A DNA stretch of 64,000 nt from Obesumbacterium proteus. GTDB lineage: Bacteria; Pseudomonadota; Gammaproteobacteria; Enterobacterales; Enterobacteriaceae. How positions within the stretch are numbered: the first letter of the stretch is position 1; each line of letters opens with the position of its first letter. The notes beneath the pieces are model-generated. The model was not told where the DNA came from, did no database searches, and saw only the letters and a list, made by a program, of their open reading frames with translations. Below are positions 17,423 through 24,911 of the stretch, in pieces. The stretch is taken from the NCBI RefSeq assembly GCF_001586165.1, contig NZ_CP014608.1, positions 4,216,001-4,280,000 on the forward strand, written 5' to 3'. The translations under genes and the position numbers were made by a program.

Positions 17423-18694
17423 TTATGCCTTCGGTGGGGTTCCTTCCTCATTGGCTACCACAACCTCTATCTGGATTAGCGCATCTTTAGGCAAAGCAGA
17501 CACGCCAATAATTCTTCGTGCAGGAATACCGCCAGGGAAGAATGTTGCGTAAACGCGGTCTACTGCGGAAATATCTGCGATATTTTTAAGGGCGATATTA
17601 ACTTTAACCACATCTCCCATGCTGTGTTCGATGCTCTCTATAATTGCCTTAATATTTTTAAGGCACTGCTCAGCCTGTTCTTTTATCCCACCAGCCACCA
17701 ATTTACCGGATTTAGGTTCGATAGGTAGCTGAGCTGACAAATGATTGTAATGAGAAAAAGCGACAGTCTGTGTAGATAGAGAACATTTTGGCGCATTATC
17801 TGTATTGTGGGGTTCTATAATGAGCCCATGTCTGTCTTCAACGGCCTGCGGCGGTGTACCGTCACCGTGTGACACCACGGCTTCTATTTGTACCAAAGCC
17901 CCCATAGGTAAGCCTGATGCAATAATCAGTGTCCGTGCAGGAACATAACCGATGGTTCGGGCAATCGCCGAATCAGGGAAAAATGTGGCGTAAACCTCGT
18001 TGACGGCTTCAAGATCCGCAAGGTTGGTTAGAAAAACACTTATCTTCACAATGTCATCAAAGGGCACATCGATACTGTCGACAATGGCCTTAATATTTTT
18101 TAAACACTGCTTAGTTTGCTCTTTTATCCCCCCTTCTACGACTCTGCCGGTTATCGGATTAATAGGTAGTTGAGCTGAAAGATTATTATAATGAGAAAAA
18201 GCGACCGTTTGTGAGGACAGGGAGCAAGCAGGCGCATTTACAGTGTTATTTATAAGCTTTATTAGATCGCCCGCTTGTTGGGCATTCGGAATTGTTCCTT
18301 CACCGTTTGAGAGTAGCGCTTCAATTTGCACTAGCGCTCCCATAGGCAAAGCATCAACGGCCACAACCGTTAGCGCGGGTACATAGGTTGGGAAGAATGA
18401 TTTATAAATTACACTTACAGCGTCAGCATCTTTGATATTTGTAACGAATATCGTGATGCGAACAACATCACTCATCACATGTTTGATGCTCTCTACAACT
18501 GCTTTAATATTGTTAAAGCACTGCTTGGCCTGCTCATTTATACCACCAGCGACTAATTCACCTGATTTTGGATCAATAGGTAGCTGAACTGAAAAATTAT
18601 TATAATGAGAAAATGCGACAGTTTGTGAATAGAGTCCGATTTCGCTTGGTGCATTTTGTGTGTTTCTTGCTAAGACCTCATTGTAACCGCTCAT
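17423..18694 (-). CDS. Three tandem RidA-like (YjgF/YER057c/UK114) domains fused in one protein
   Basis: A 423-residue protein (427 if the GTG at 18706 is used) made of three clearly homologous RidA-like units. They lie at about residues 20-135, 155-285 and 305-420 in the longer numbering. Each repeats SQTVAFSHYNNLSAQLPI, GGIKEQTKQCLKNIKAIV and LPxxALVQIE. RidA proteins are usually single-domain trimers of about 130 residues that hydrolyse reactive enamine/imine intermediates. A single chain of three units could form one pseudo-trimer. The substrate-binding Arg is kept in units 2 (PART, 258) and 3 (PARR, 397) but is Leu (PALT, 112) in unit 1. No signal peptide is visible. The ATG at 18694 has GGTGA eight bases upstream. 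It lies between the immunity genes and hcp inside the T6SS island; its role is unknown. Confidence 0.85.
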   Translation of the reverse strand: MSGYNEVLARNTQNAPSEIGLYSQTVAFSHYNNFSVQLPIDPKSGELVAGGINEQAKQCFNNIKAVVESIKHVMSDVVRITIFVTNIKDADAVSVIYKSFFPTYVPALTVVAVDALPMGALVQIEALLSNGEGTIPNAQQAGDLIKLINNTVNAPACSLSSQTVAFSHYNNLSAQLPINPITGRVVEGGIKEQTKQCLKNIKAIVDSIDVPFDDIVKISVFLTNLADLEAVNEVYATFFPDSAIARTIGYVPARTLIIASGLPMGALVQIEAVVSHGDGTPPQAVEDRHGLIIEPHNTDNAPKCSLSTQTVAFSHYNHLSAQLPIEPKSGKLVAGGIKEQAEQCLKNIKAIIESIEHSMGDVVKVNIALKNIADISAVDRVYATFFPGGIPARRIIGVSALPKDALIQIEVVVANEEGTPPKA

Positions 18695-18796
18695 AGTAAT
18701 GTTCACCGTTAAAGATTAGAGTTTAGTGGGTTATGTGGCAAACACAGACTCTACAGCGCTGCTATCATTGCTGCGGTTGTATCCACGTAACAAACA

Positions 18797-18871
18797 TAAA
18801 GGCTTCATAAAAAATGAAGCCTTTATTTAAAGCAAAATAAATGCCATACGCTTAATCACACGGCATTTATT
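18797..18871. terminator. Double hairpin between immunity gene and RidA-like gene
   Basis: Two perfect hairpins lie back to back: a 12-bp stem at 18797-18808 with 18814-18825 (loop AAAAA), and a 10-bp stem AATAAATGCC at 18836-18845 with 18862-18871. Both are flanked by A- or T-rich sequence. Transcription from the lipoprotein gene at 18900-19964 should end here, leaving the RidA-like gene as a separate unit. Confidence 0.8.
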
Positions 18872-18899
18872 TTTACTCGTTTTTTGACTTAGCTCGTCA

Positions 18900-19964
18900 T
18901 TACCGTTGAGACAGAATATCTTCATCACCCCCTACCCGCATTTTGATACTTTCTAATATCCACAGGATCAGCTCCTCGCCGCTGATTTTGTCGCGGTATT
19001 CAGGAGGTAAATCACGAGTATCAATTTCACCGTCAATCATAATCAGCGGCTTGAGACGATTACCCAGTTCGGTGCCGCTAGGCAGCCATTGAAATTCACG
19101 CCCTGTCGGATTGAGTTTATCGTGGCTGGTATAGAGTTCCCCTTTAATCCCACCAACAACTACCGTGGTGCTCGGGAAGAAGGTTCTGAGTAGCTTACCT
19201 TTGGAAGTGCGGTCTTCTAGCACTGATTGCTCATCTTTATTAAGGCTTTGGACATCAATAGTAATACGGCTCGCTGTATCAGCATGTCCTGTTGTTCCAC
19301 GCCATGTGATGCCATAACTATCCTGCTTCTCAAGGCGCCCCGGATAATATTGATACTCGTTGTCAAGACAATAGCCTTTCTCATAATGTGGATAGGCATG
19401 ATAAGCAATTTTCGCCACATCACGCATTTGTGCATCCATCCGGCGTTTGACTTCAGTATCGAGTTTCTCTGAAGGCTGTGGGCGTGCTAGTTCTATAGAG
19501 TTCCCCGTTACAAGCATCCATGTTTTTCTTTCAGGGAAGGACTTCAAATAGTATGGATTAAACATATAAATAGAGCCCAGTGATATAGATGGATCTTTAG
19601 ATGTATCCATATATTCCAGCAACACTCGTGGAGTAGATTTCATATTTTGATGAACAAGCGTGCTCCCAGGCCAATTGGAACTGTCAGTTGCAACCTTGTC
19701 TTTTATATAACTAACCCAATCGTTCTCTATAGCTGGATAGTCAGTTCTAACTGCTCTTACAATCTCCACTCTAAAATTTTCAAACAAATATGCTCCGCTA
19801 TTCATATACATAAAATTGGGTAGTTCAATTTCATAACGCCCAAAGCAGTGTTTCTGTGTGGGAAGTTGAGTTCTCATAGCAGTATCCTTACGAAGAGAGT
19901 GTGCTCCACACCCGGCTGTTGATAACACCAAAGTGCTAAGTAATAACCACGATAAATGCCGCAT
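18900..19964 (-). CDS. Tli4-like T6SS immunity lipoprotein, copy 1
   Basis: A 354-residue protein with a lipoprotein signal peptide and lipobox STAGC (Cys19), so it should sit in the periplasm on a lipid anchor. The motif CFGRYEIELP near residue 40 and the two-part layout resemble the Tli4 family, the immunity proteins of periplasmic phospholipase effectors (Tle4). A second gene of the same length follows upstream at 20174-21238 and is very similar, especially over the last 120 residues. Together with the lipase-like effector gene this looks like an effector/immunity set. Divergence of the N-terminal half between the copies may reflect specificity for different effector variants. Confidence 0.75.
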   Translation of the reverse strand: MRHLSWLLLSTLVLSTAGCGAHSLRKDTAMRTQLPTQKHCFGRYEIELPNFMYMNSGAYLFENFRVEIVRAVRTDYPAIENDWVSYIKDKVATDSSNWPGSTLVHQNMKSTPRVLLEYMDTSKDPSISLGSIYMFNPYYLKSFPERKTWMLVTGNSIELARPQPSEKLDTEVKRRMDAQMRDVAKIAYHAYPHYEKGYCLDNEYQYYPGRLEKQDSYGITWRGTTGHADTASRITIDVQSLNKDEQSVLEDRTSKGKLLRTFFPSTTVVVGGIKGELYTSHDKLNPTGREFQWLPSGTELGNRLKPLIMIDGEIDTRDLPPEYRDKISGEELILWILESIKMRVGGDEDILSQR

Positions 19965-19976
19965 CGCTAATTCCTT

Positions 19977-20029
19977 TTATTTTTTAGGCGCGCTAATTTC
20001 TGCGTTATAGGGCCAACTGGCGGTTTGCA
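19977..20029 (-). pseudogene. Remnant of the effector gene 3' end
   Basis: Bases 19967-20029 match 21241-21303 with one mismatch. The matching stretch holds the last codons of the lipase-like effector (QTASW.YNAEISAPKK then stop) and the spacer before the immunity gene. The remnant sits directly upstream of immunity copy 1, exactly as the intact effector end sits upstream of copy 2. The body of the gene is absent. Confidence 0.85.
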
Positions 20030-20126
20030 AAGATTTCATAAGGAGACTGCTCGATACAATTTTATATTTACAACACGACAAATACATTAGTCATATAGCT
20101 ATTAAGGGAAAATATACGTTTGAGTC

Positions 20127-20159
20127 GCTAACGCCATGCATATAAAGAATGGCGTTAGC
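20127..20159. terminator. Hairpin downstream of immunity copy 2
   Basis: A perfect 11-bp inverted repeat GCTAACGCCAT/ATGGCGTTAGC with an 11-base loop, 14 bases after the stop of the gene at 20174. There is no strong T-run on the leftward strand, so termination is possible but not certain. Confidence 0.5.
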
Positions 20160-20173
20160 TTAAAACAGGCTAT

Positions 20174-21238
20174 TTATCGATGAGACAGAATATCTTCATC
20201 ACCCCCTATCCGCATTTTGATACTTTCTAATATCCACAGGATCAGCTCCTCGCCGCTGATTTTGTCGCGGTATTCCGCAGGTAGATCGCGAGTATCAATT
20301 CTGCCGTCGATCATAATCAGCGGCTTGAGGCGATTACCCAGCTCGGTACCGCTAGGTAACCACTGGAACTCACGAGCAGTTGGGTTAAGTTTGTCATGGC
20401 TGGTATAGAGTCCCCCTTTAATCCCGCCCACCACCACCGTGGTGCTCGGGAAGAAGGTTCTAAGTAACTTGCCTTTAGAAGTGCGGTCTTCTAACACTGA
20501 TTGTTCATCTTTATTAAGACTTTGAACATCAATAGTAATACGGCTCGAGGTATATTTCCCACCTGTAATGCCACGCCACGTAATACCATAACTATCTCGC
20601 ATCTCAAGGCGTCCAGGGTAATATTGGTACTCATTATTAAGGCAGTAGCCTTGCTCATAGTGTGGATAAACATGGTAGGCAATTTTAGCCACATCACGCA
20701 TTTGTACATCCATCCTGCGTTTGACTTCTGCATCGAGTTTATCTGAAGGCTGTGGACGTGGTATTTCTATCGAACTACCCGTTGCAAGTATCCATTCTTT
20801 CCTTTCAGGAAAAGGCTTCAAGTAGTAGGATTTAAACATATAAATAGAACCAAGTGATATAGATGGATCTTTGGATGTATCCATATACTCCAATATTACT
20901 CGTGGAGAGGACTTCATATTCTGGTAGATAAGTTTACTTCCGGCCCAATTAGAAATATCTGTTGCAATTTTTCCGTTAATAAAACTTACCCAATCTTTTT
21001 CAATCGCTGTACGTTCAGATTTAACTGCTGTTACAATTTCTATATCAAAATTATCAAATGAATAAGCCCCGCTATTCATATGCATAAAATTGGGTAATTC
21101 AATTTCATAACGACCAAAGCAGTGTTTTTGCGTGGGAAGTTGAGTACTCATAGCAGTATCCTTACGAAGAGAGTGTGGCCCACAGCCGGTTGCCGATAAC
21201 ACCAAAGTGCCAAGTAATAACCACGATAAATGCCGCAT
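20174..21238 (-). CDS. Tli4-like T6SS immunity lipoprotein, copy 2 (next to the effector)
   Basis: A 354-residue paralogue of the gene at 18900-19964 with the same signal peptide, lipobox (ATGC, Cys19) and CFGRYEIELP motif. It starts 12 bases after the stop of the lipase-like effector gene, so it is the likely cognate immunity protein made in the same transcript. Sequence differences from copy 1 are concentrated between residues 50 and 230, while the C-terminal third is nearly identical. The Tli4 assignment rests on general pattern and context, not on a database search. Confidence 0.78.
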   Translation of the reverse strand: MRHLSWLLLGTLVLSATGCGPHSLRKDTAMSTQLPTQKHCFGRYEIELPNFMHMNSGAYSFDNFDIEIVTAVKSERTAIEKDWVSFINGKIATDISNWAGSKLIYQNMKSSPRVILEYMDTSKDPSISLGSIYMFKSYYLKPFPERKEWILATGSSIEIPRPQPSDKLDAEVKRRMDVQMRDVAKIAYHVYPHYEQGYCLNNEYQYYPGRLEMRDSYGITWRGITGGKYTSSRITIDVQSLNKDEQSVLEDRTSKGKLLRTFFPSTTVVVGGIKGGLYTSHDKLNPTAREFQWLPSGTELGNRLKPLIMIDGRIDTRDLPAEYRDKISGEELILWILESIKMRIGGDEDILSHR

Positions 21239-21250
21239 AACTAATTCCTT

Positions 21251-23686
21251 TTATTTTTTAGGCGCGCTAATTTCTGCGTTATAGGCCCAACTGGCGGTTT
21301 GCAGCTCCTTATATACCGCTGCACGGATTTTCTCGTCTTGATACAGACTGTCGTGATATTCACTGCATTCGACTTCCGTAGCCCCTTTCGCCGCCGACAG
21401 CGGCAGCTCGCCGTCACCGACGCTACTGCCTTTTTGCAATACAAACTCGGTTGGCAACACGGTTAAACTCGCCGTTGCTCCGGTAAGATACAGCTTGCCC
21501 TGCCCGCTATCCGCCAATGAGCTAAACAGTTGCGTACCTAACACAGAGTCAATGCCGTTGAGCAGGCCACTGGCGTTAGCCACGCGTTGACCAAATTTTT
21601 GCCAGCTATCCGGTGTTCCCGGTGGAGTCACGCTCTGTGCCTGCCAAATCGCTTTATCTCGCGACATTGGCTTACTGTTCTTACCGCTCAATTGCTGAGT
21701 TTTATCTAAACCACTTGAGCCCAAACTTGAATGAAAGGATGAGGATTTGGCTAAGTAGTTATGTACAAAAGATAAGTTGCTTTGTTGCGACTTTTTGTCC
21801 TTACACAGAAAATTTTCATTAATCGCTTTATACCAATGATTATCGCTTTTATATTCAACATATACATCTTCCCCTACAGCCATCGCCACCGGAGCGGGCG
21901 CTTTTTCCCCTTCCACCAACGAAATGGACGGAGGCTGATAGCAAATCCATCCTTTCTCATAGCTATTATTAGGCAACACTTCCAGCGCACTTTGGCTATA
22001 GCTCAGTACCATGGTGATTTCTGCTGAGTTAGCACCCAGTACCTGATTACTGATATAGGCTAAAGTCTTGTCTTTCGCCGCCTGATCGGGCTTGCTCCAG
22101 TCCACCGATACCGGCGTTTGCATGCCCACACGAAACCAGCAATAAATATCTGGCATACCGTTTATCGGCAGACCAACATGCACTGCTTTAAGTAACTGAG
22201 ATTTATCAAAAGAAGGTATCGCCTTTAAAATTCCAGCAAAGCCCCCGCCTCCAGCACTATTTTTCGCACTCGATACTGCGGCATCTTTCTTGGGATCCAC
22301 CCCCTCCATATAATCATCGTTGGTCGATGAACTATCTCCACTGCCGCTGTTACCTGTGTTTGATGAAGAGGTTGCTGACGTCTCCGGTGATAAATCTGCC
22401 AGCATCGCTCGCACCACTTGCCCACCCGCTCCGTGCGAAACAATCAGTACCTTTTCAACTGGCTTTTTGGTCATCCACGTACCGTCACCGCCGTCATCTG
22501 AGGTTTTGTACATCGCCATAATCTGTGCAATACGGGTCGTGAGCCGCTGAGCACCGTCGGCACAGCCCTGCATCCAGTTAAAACCCACCACGTGTAAAGG
22601 AAACGCGTAGCCTCCCATCACCTTGGCAAAGTTAGCATCCGCTCCCCAAGGCAGGGGGGATTGTTTGCTTGCGTTGCTCGTAGGCTCTGCTGGAGGGGCT
22701 GGGGCTGGCGTTGACACGGAGGTGACCGTTTTAGGCGCGGTCGCCGCGGCAGGTTTGGCTGCCGGTTTATCGCCGAAATCAAACAGCGCTTCAATGGCTG
22801 CCAACAAGTCTTTAAGCGCTTTTCCCGTTGGCATCACTGGTTGCGGAATATCACCCGGCAAATTCTGCCCTGCAACGCTAACGTCTTTGATATTAAAACG
22901 CGCATCCAAATGGCGCTGCAGCGTCATCAAAAATTCACCGTATTGATGCCAGCACACTTCCCCCCATCCCTGCTTAAATCGCTGGTCAATATCCTGCACG
23001 CGCACCGAGGTCATGGTGCTGAAATAGAGGGTATCTGCGCTGCCTTTGGTTGCATCTTGGCTGATTTCAAGCAGGCTATCATCACGGCCAACCTGCGTTC
23101 CCACCAGAATTTCCCGGCGCTTACTCGCATCACGAAACATCCATTCCAATACTGAGATTGCCCCCCACACGTTACGCCCAATGCGCAAGATATCCTCAGC
23201 CTTACCCATCGCCTCGAACACATGGGTGATCTCTTTTTCAATATGGGCAATCTTGGTTTTTATCTCTGCAAGTTGGGCTTTGAGCTTGGTGGTGGTTTCT
23301 TTGGTGTCGCTCACCGCATCGGTACTGGCTCCCTCAAGTCGCTTGCTGAGGCTATTAAGGCCGAGTGCCTTAGCAATTTTCTTGCTCATCTGATACAGCG
23401 CCATCAGCGCGCCGTGTAACTGCGTGAGTTTTTCCTGCAGCGCCAGTAGTTTTTTAACCAAAGGAGAGGCATTGGCCATCGCGGTTTGTTGGGTAATCAT
23501 CCCGCTTAAATCAATCGCGGCGGTCCCCAGCGGGGTGTGATAACTCCCCATTCCCGCCATCGGATCCCAGACAACCTCTCCTGCCTGTACGTTATACAAC
23601 CGCGTTCCTAAAATATCCGGCACAAAAATCACCGGAATAACCACTTTCTTACACTGGCATTCGCCACGACATTCATGATCGCTCAT
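21251..23686 (-). CDS. Lipase-like T6SS effector (alpha/beta hydrolase, Tle4-type)
   Basis: An 811-residue protein starting with a Cys-rich stretch and VIPVIFVPDILGTRLYN, the first strand and oxyanion loop of LCAT/lipase-like alpha/beta hydrolases. A helical, coiled-coil-like insert covers about 75-165 and an Ala/Pro/Ser-rich linker about 307-345. The segment KVLIVSHGAGGQVVRAM (413-429) is the nucleophile-elbow region. In lipases this reads HSxGG, but here residue 419 is Gly (GGA codon). AVHVGLPINGMPDIYCWFRVG (501-521) matches the strand after the elbow in Tle4-type phospholipases. There is no signal peptide, as expected for a T6SS cargo. The gene overlaps the DUF4123 gene by 4 bases, has a strong AAGGAGG site, and follows vgrG and PAAR. 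Activity is uncertain because of the Gly. Confidence 0.75.
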   Translation of the reverse strand: MSDHECRGECQCKKVVIPVIFVPDILGTRLYNVQAGEVVWDPMAGMGSYHTPLGTAAIDLSGMITQQTAMANASPLVKKLLALQEKLTQLHGALMALYQMSKKIAKALGLNSLSKRLEGASTDAVSDTKETTTKLKAQLAEIKTKIAHIEKEITHVFEAMGKAEDILRIGRNVWGAISVLEWMFRDASKRREILVGTQVGRDDSLLEISQDATKGSADTLYFSTMTSVRVQDIDQRFKQGWGEVCWHQYGEFLMTLQRHLDARFNIKDVSVAGQNLPGDIPQPVMPTGKALKDLLAAIEALFDFGDKPAAKPAAATAPKTVTSVSTPAPAPPAEPTSNASKQSPLPWGADANFAKVMGGYAFPLHVVGFNWMQGCADGAQRLTTRIAQIMAMYKTSDDGGDGTWMTKKPVEKVLIVSHGAGGQVVRAMLADLSPETSATSSSNTGNSGSGDSSSTNDDYMEGVDPKKDAAVSSAKNSAGGGGFAGILKAIPSFDKSQLLKAVHVGLPINGMPDIYCWFRVGMQTPVSVDWSKPDQAAKDKTLAYISNQVLGANSAEITMVLSYSQSALEVLPNNSYEKGWICYQPPSISLVEGEKAPAPVAMAVGEDVYVEYKSDNHWYKAINENFLCKDKKSQQSNLSFVHNYLAKSSSFHSSLGSSGLDKTQQLSGKNSKPMSRDKAIWQAQSVTPPGTPDSWQKFGQRVANASGLLNGIDSVLGTQLFSSLADSGQGKLYLTGATASLTVLPTEFVLQKGSSVGDGELPLSAAKGATEVECSEYHDSLYQDEKIRAAVYKELQTASWAYNAEISAPKK

Positions 23687-24612
23687 GCCGTTACCTCCTT
23701 GCTTTGCGGGTACATCATTAAGGTTTGATGTTCCAGTGCGTCGTCAATCAAGCTGTAACGATGGAGCCGTTGAGCTGACCATAAGGGATTAGGATCTGGG
23801 CTTATCCAGCGCTGTACTGGGCCAAAGAAGTCCGCTAATCGGAAGGAATCAAGTGTATTAAGCCAATGAGAAAATACGCGTGGGTCGTGAAAGCGAAATC
23901 GACTATTCTGGTCATCGTGTTGTTTGACATAGAGCAGGCCTTGCAGATGGGTAACAAGGTCGTTGGCATCACCGTCTGCGACCAGCCATAACGTATTGAA
24001 CGCGTAATTTGGGCGTGATAGCAGATATTGCACCATGCGTGGTTTGGCCCATGCGGCGATTAACCACGGGCCGTGGCTTTCCAAGGCACGGTCTGTCGCA
24101 TTGAACAACGAATAATGAGCCACATCCAAACCGCTAGCAAAGCCTTGAGGAGCAGCATCTAATGCGCCGTCAATGATCGCCCACAGCGGTAATCTCGCCT
24201 CACACCAGTGATAGATAGTGCTGTTAGTCACATCCAATACGGTTGACGTTTGTTTAACCGTATTACGTTGTTCTAACCTCGCCATTTGCAGCAACGTATT
24301 TAGCCGAACGCTATCAATGTCCTCGTTATTTAGCACCTCTTGCACATCATCAAGTTGCCAAAATAATTCACCGCCGCGATGTGATATTTCAATCCAAATA
24401 GGTAGCCGATAAGCATCCATCACCTTGTAATGCTGAGCCAAAGTAATGGTATTCTCTAACCACCGTTCACCTTCCTCTCCGAGCAATATGGGAGGAAGAT
24501 CCTGTATGGCCATCACTGCACGCAATGCATTCCATATCAGCGTTTGTTCGCGTCCGCGCTGTAGATTCTCTTGATCTTGAGCATTCAAATACCAGTGTTT
24601 CTTTTCCATCAT
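23683..24612 (-). CDS. DUF4123 T6SS effector chaperone/adaptor
   Basis: A 309-residue protein whose second half carries the DUF4123 pattern: LPLWAIIDGALD (about 140), HGPWLI (about 178), FRFHDPRVFSHWLNTLD (about 240) and FFGPVQRWI. Such proteins load a specific effector onto VgrG or PAAR and are encoded just before that effector, as here. The first 130 residues are longer than in small DUF4123 proteins and I do not recognise them; TSTVLDVTNSTIYHWCEAR could be a helix-turn-helix-like stretch. It lies 7 bases after PAAR, and its stop overlaps the effector start. Confidence 0.82.
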   Translation of the reverse strand: MMEKKHWYLNAQDQENLQRGREQTLIWNALRAVMAIQDLPPILLGEEGERWLENTITLAQHYKVMDAYRLPIWIEISHRGGELFWQLDDVQEVLNNEDIDSVRLNTLLQMARLEQRNTVKQTSTVLDVTNSTIYHWCEARLPLWAIIDGALDAAPQGFASGLDVAHYSLFNATDRALESHGPWLIAAWAKPRMVQYLLSRPNYAFNTLWLVADGDANDLVTHLQGLLYVKQHDDQNSRFRFHDPRVFSHWLNTLDSFRLADFFGPVQRWISPDPNPLWSAQRLHRYSLIDDALEHQTLMMYPQSKEVTA

Positions 24613-24619
24613 GCCGTCC

Positions 24620-24898
24620 CTAGCCGATGATAAGACACGGATCGCCTTGTACGATCACCCCACCGTGCTTTGTTGATGAGCCCATAACGGCCACTGCAAT
24701 CCCATTGACCGTCAGTAACGGACTGCCAGTGGCAATACTGTCGGGACCTCCGACAGCACAGACACATTTGTGACCAACCAACGCAACCGGTATGCCGTTA
24801 ACCGTGAGTGCAGGATCGCCTTGTATGATTGGCCCACCGACATGAAATGGAATAGGACAAACATGTTGATGACCAAGTAATGCAACGGGTACGCCCAT
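24620..24898 (-). CDS. PAAR domain spike-tip protein
   Basis: A 92-residue protein made almost only of the PAAR fold, the cone that caps VgrG. Three repeats of the form GDPxLTVNGIPVAL are visible around residues 28, 58 and 85. His and Cys residues suited to zinc binding are present (HQHVC, HKCVCAVGG, KHGG). It has no extension, so cargo must be attached through the DUF4123 adaptor. It lies 13 bases downstream of vgrG. Confidence 0.93.
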   Translation of the reverse strand: MGVPVALLGHQHVCPIPFHVGGPIIQGDPALTVNGIPVALVGHKCVCAVGGPDSIATGSPLLTVNGIAVAVMGSSTKHGGVIVQGDPCLIIG

Positions 24899-24911
24899 TG
24901 TTTTCTCCCTA

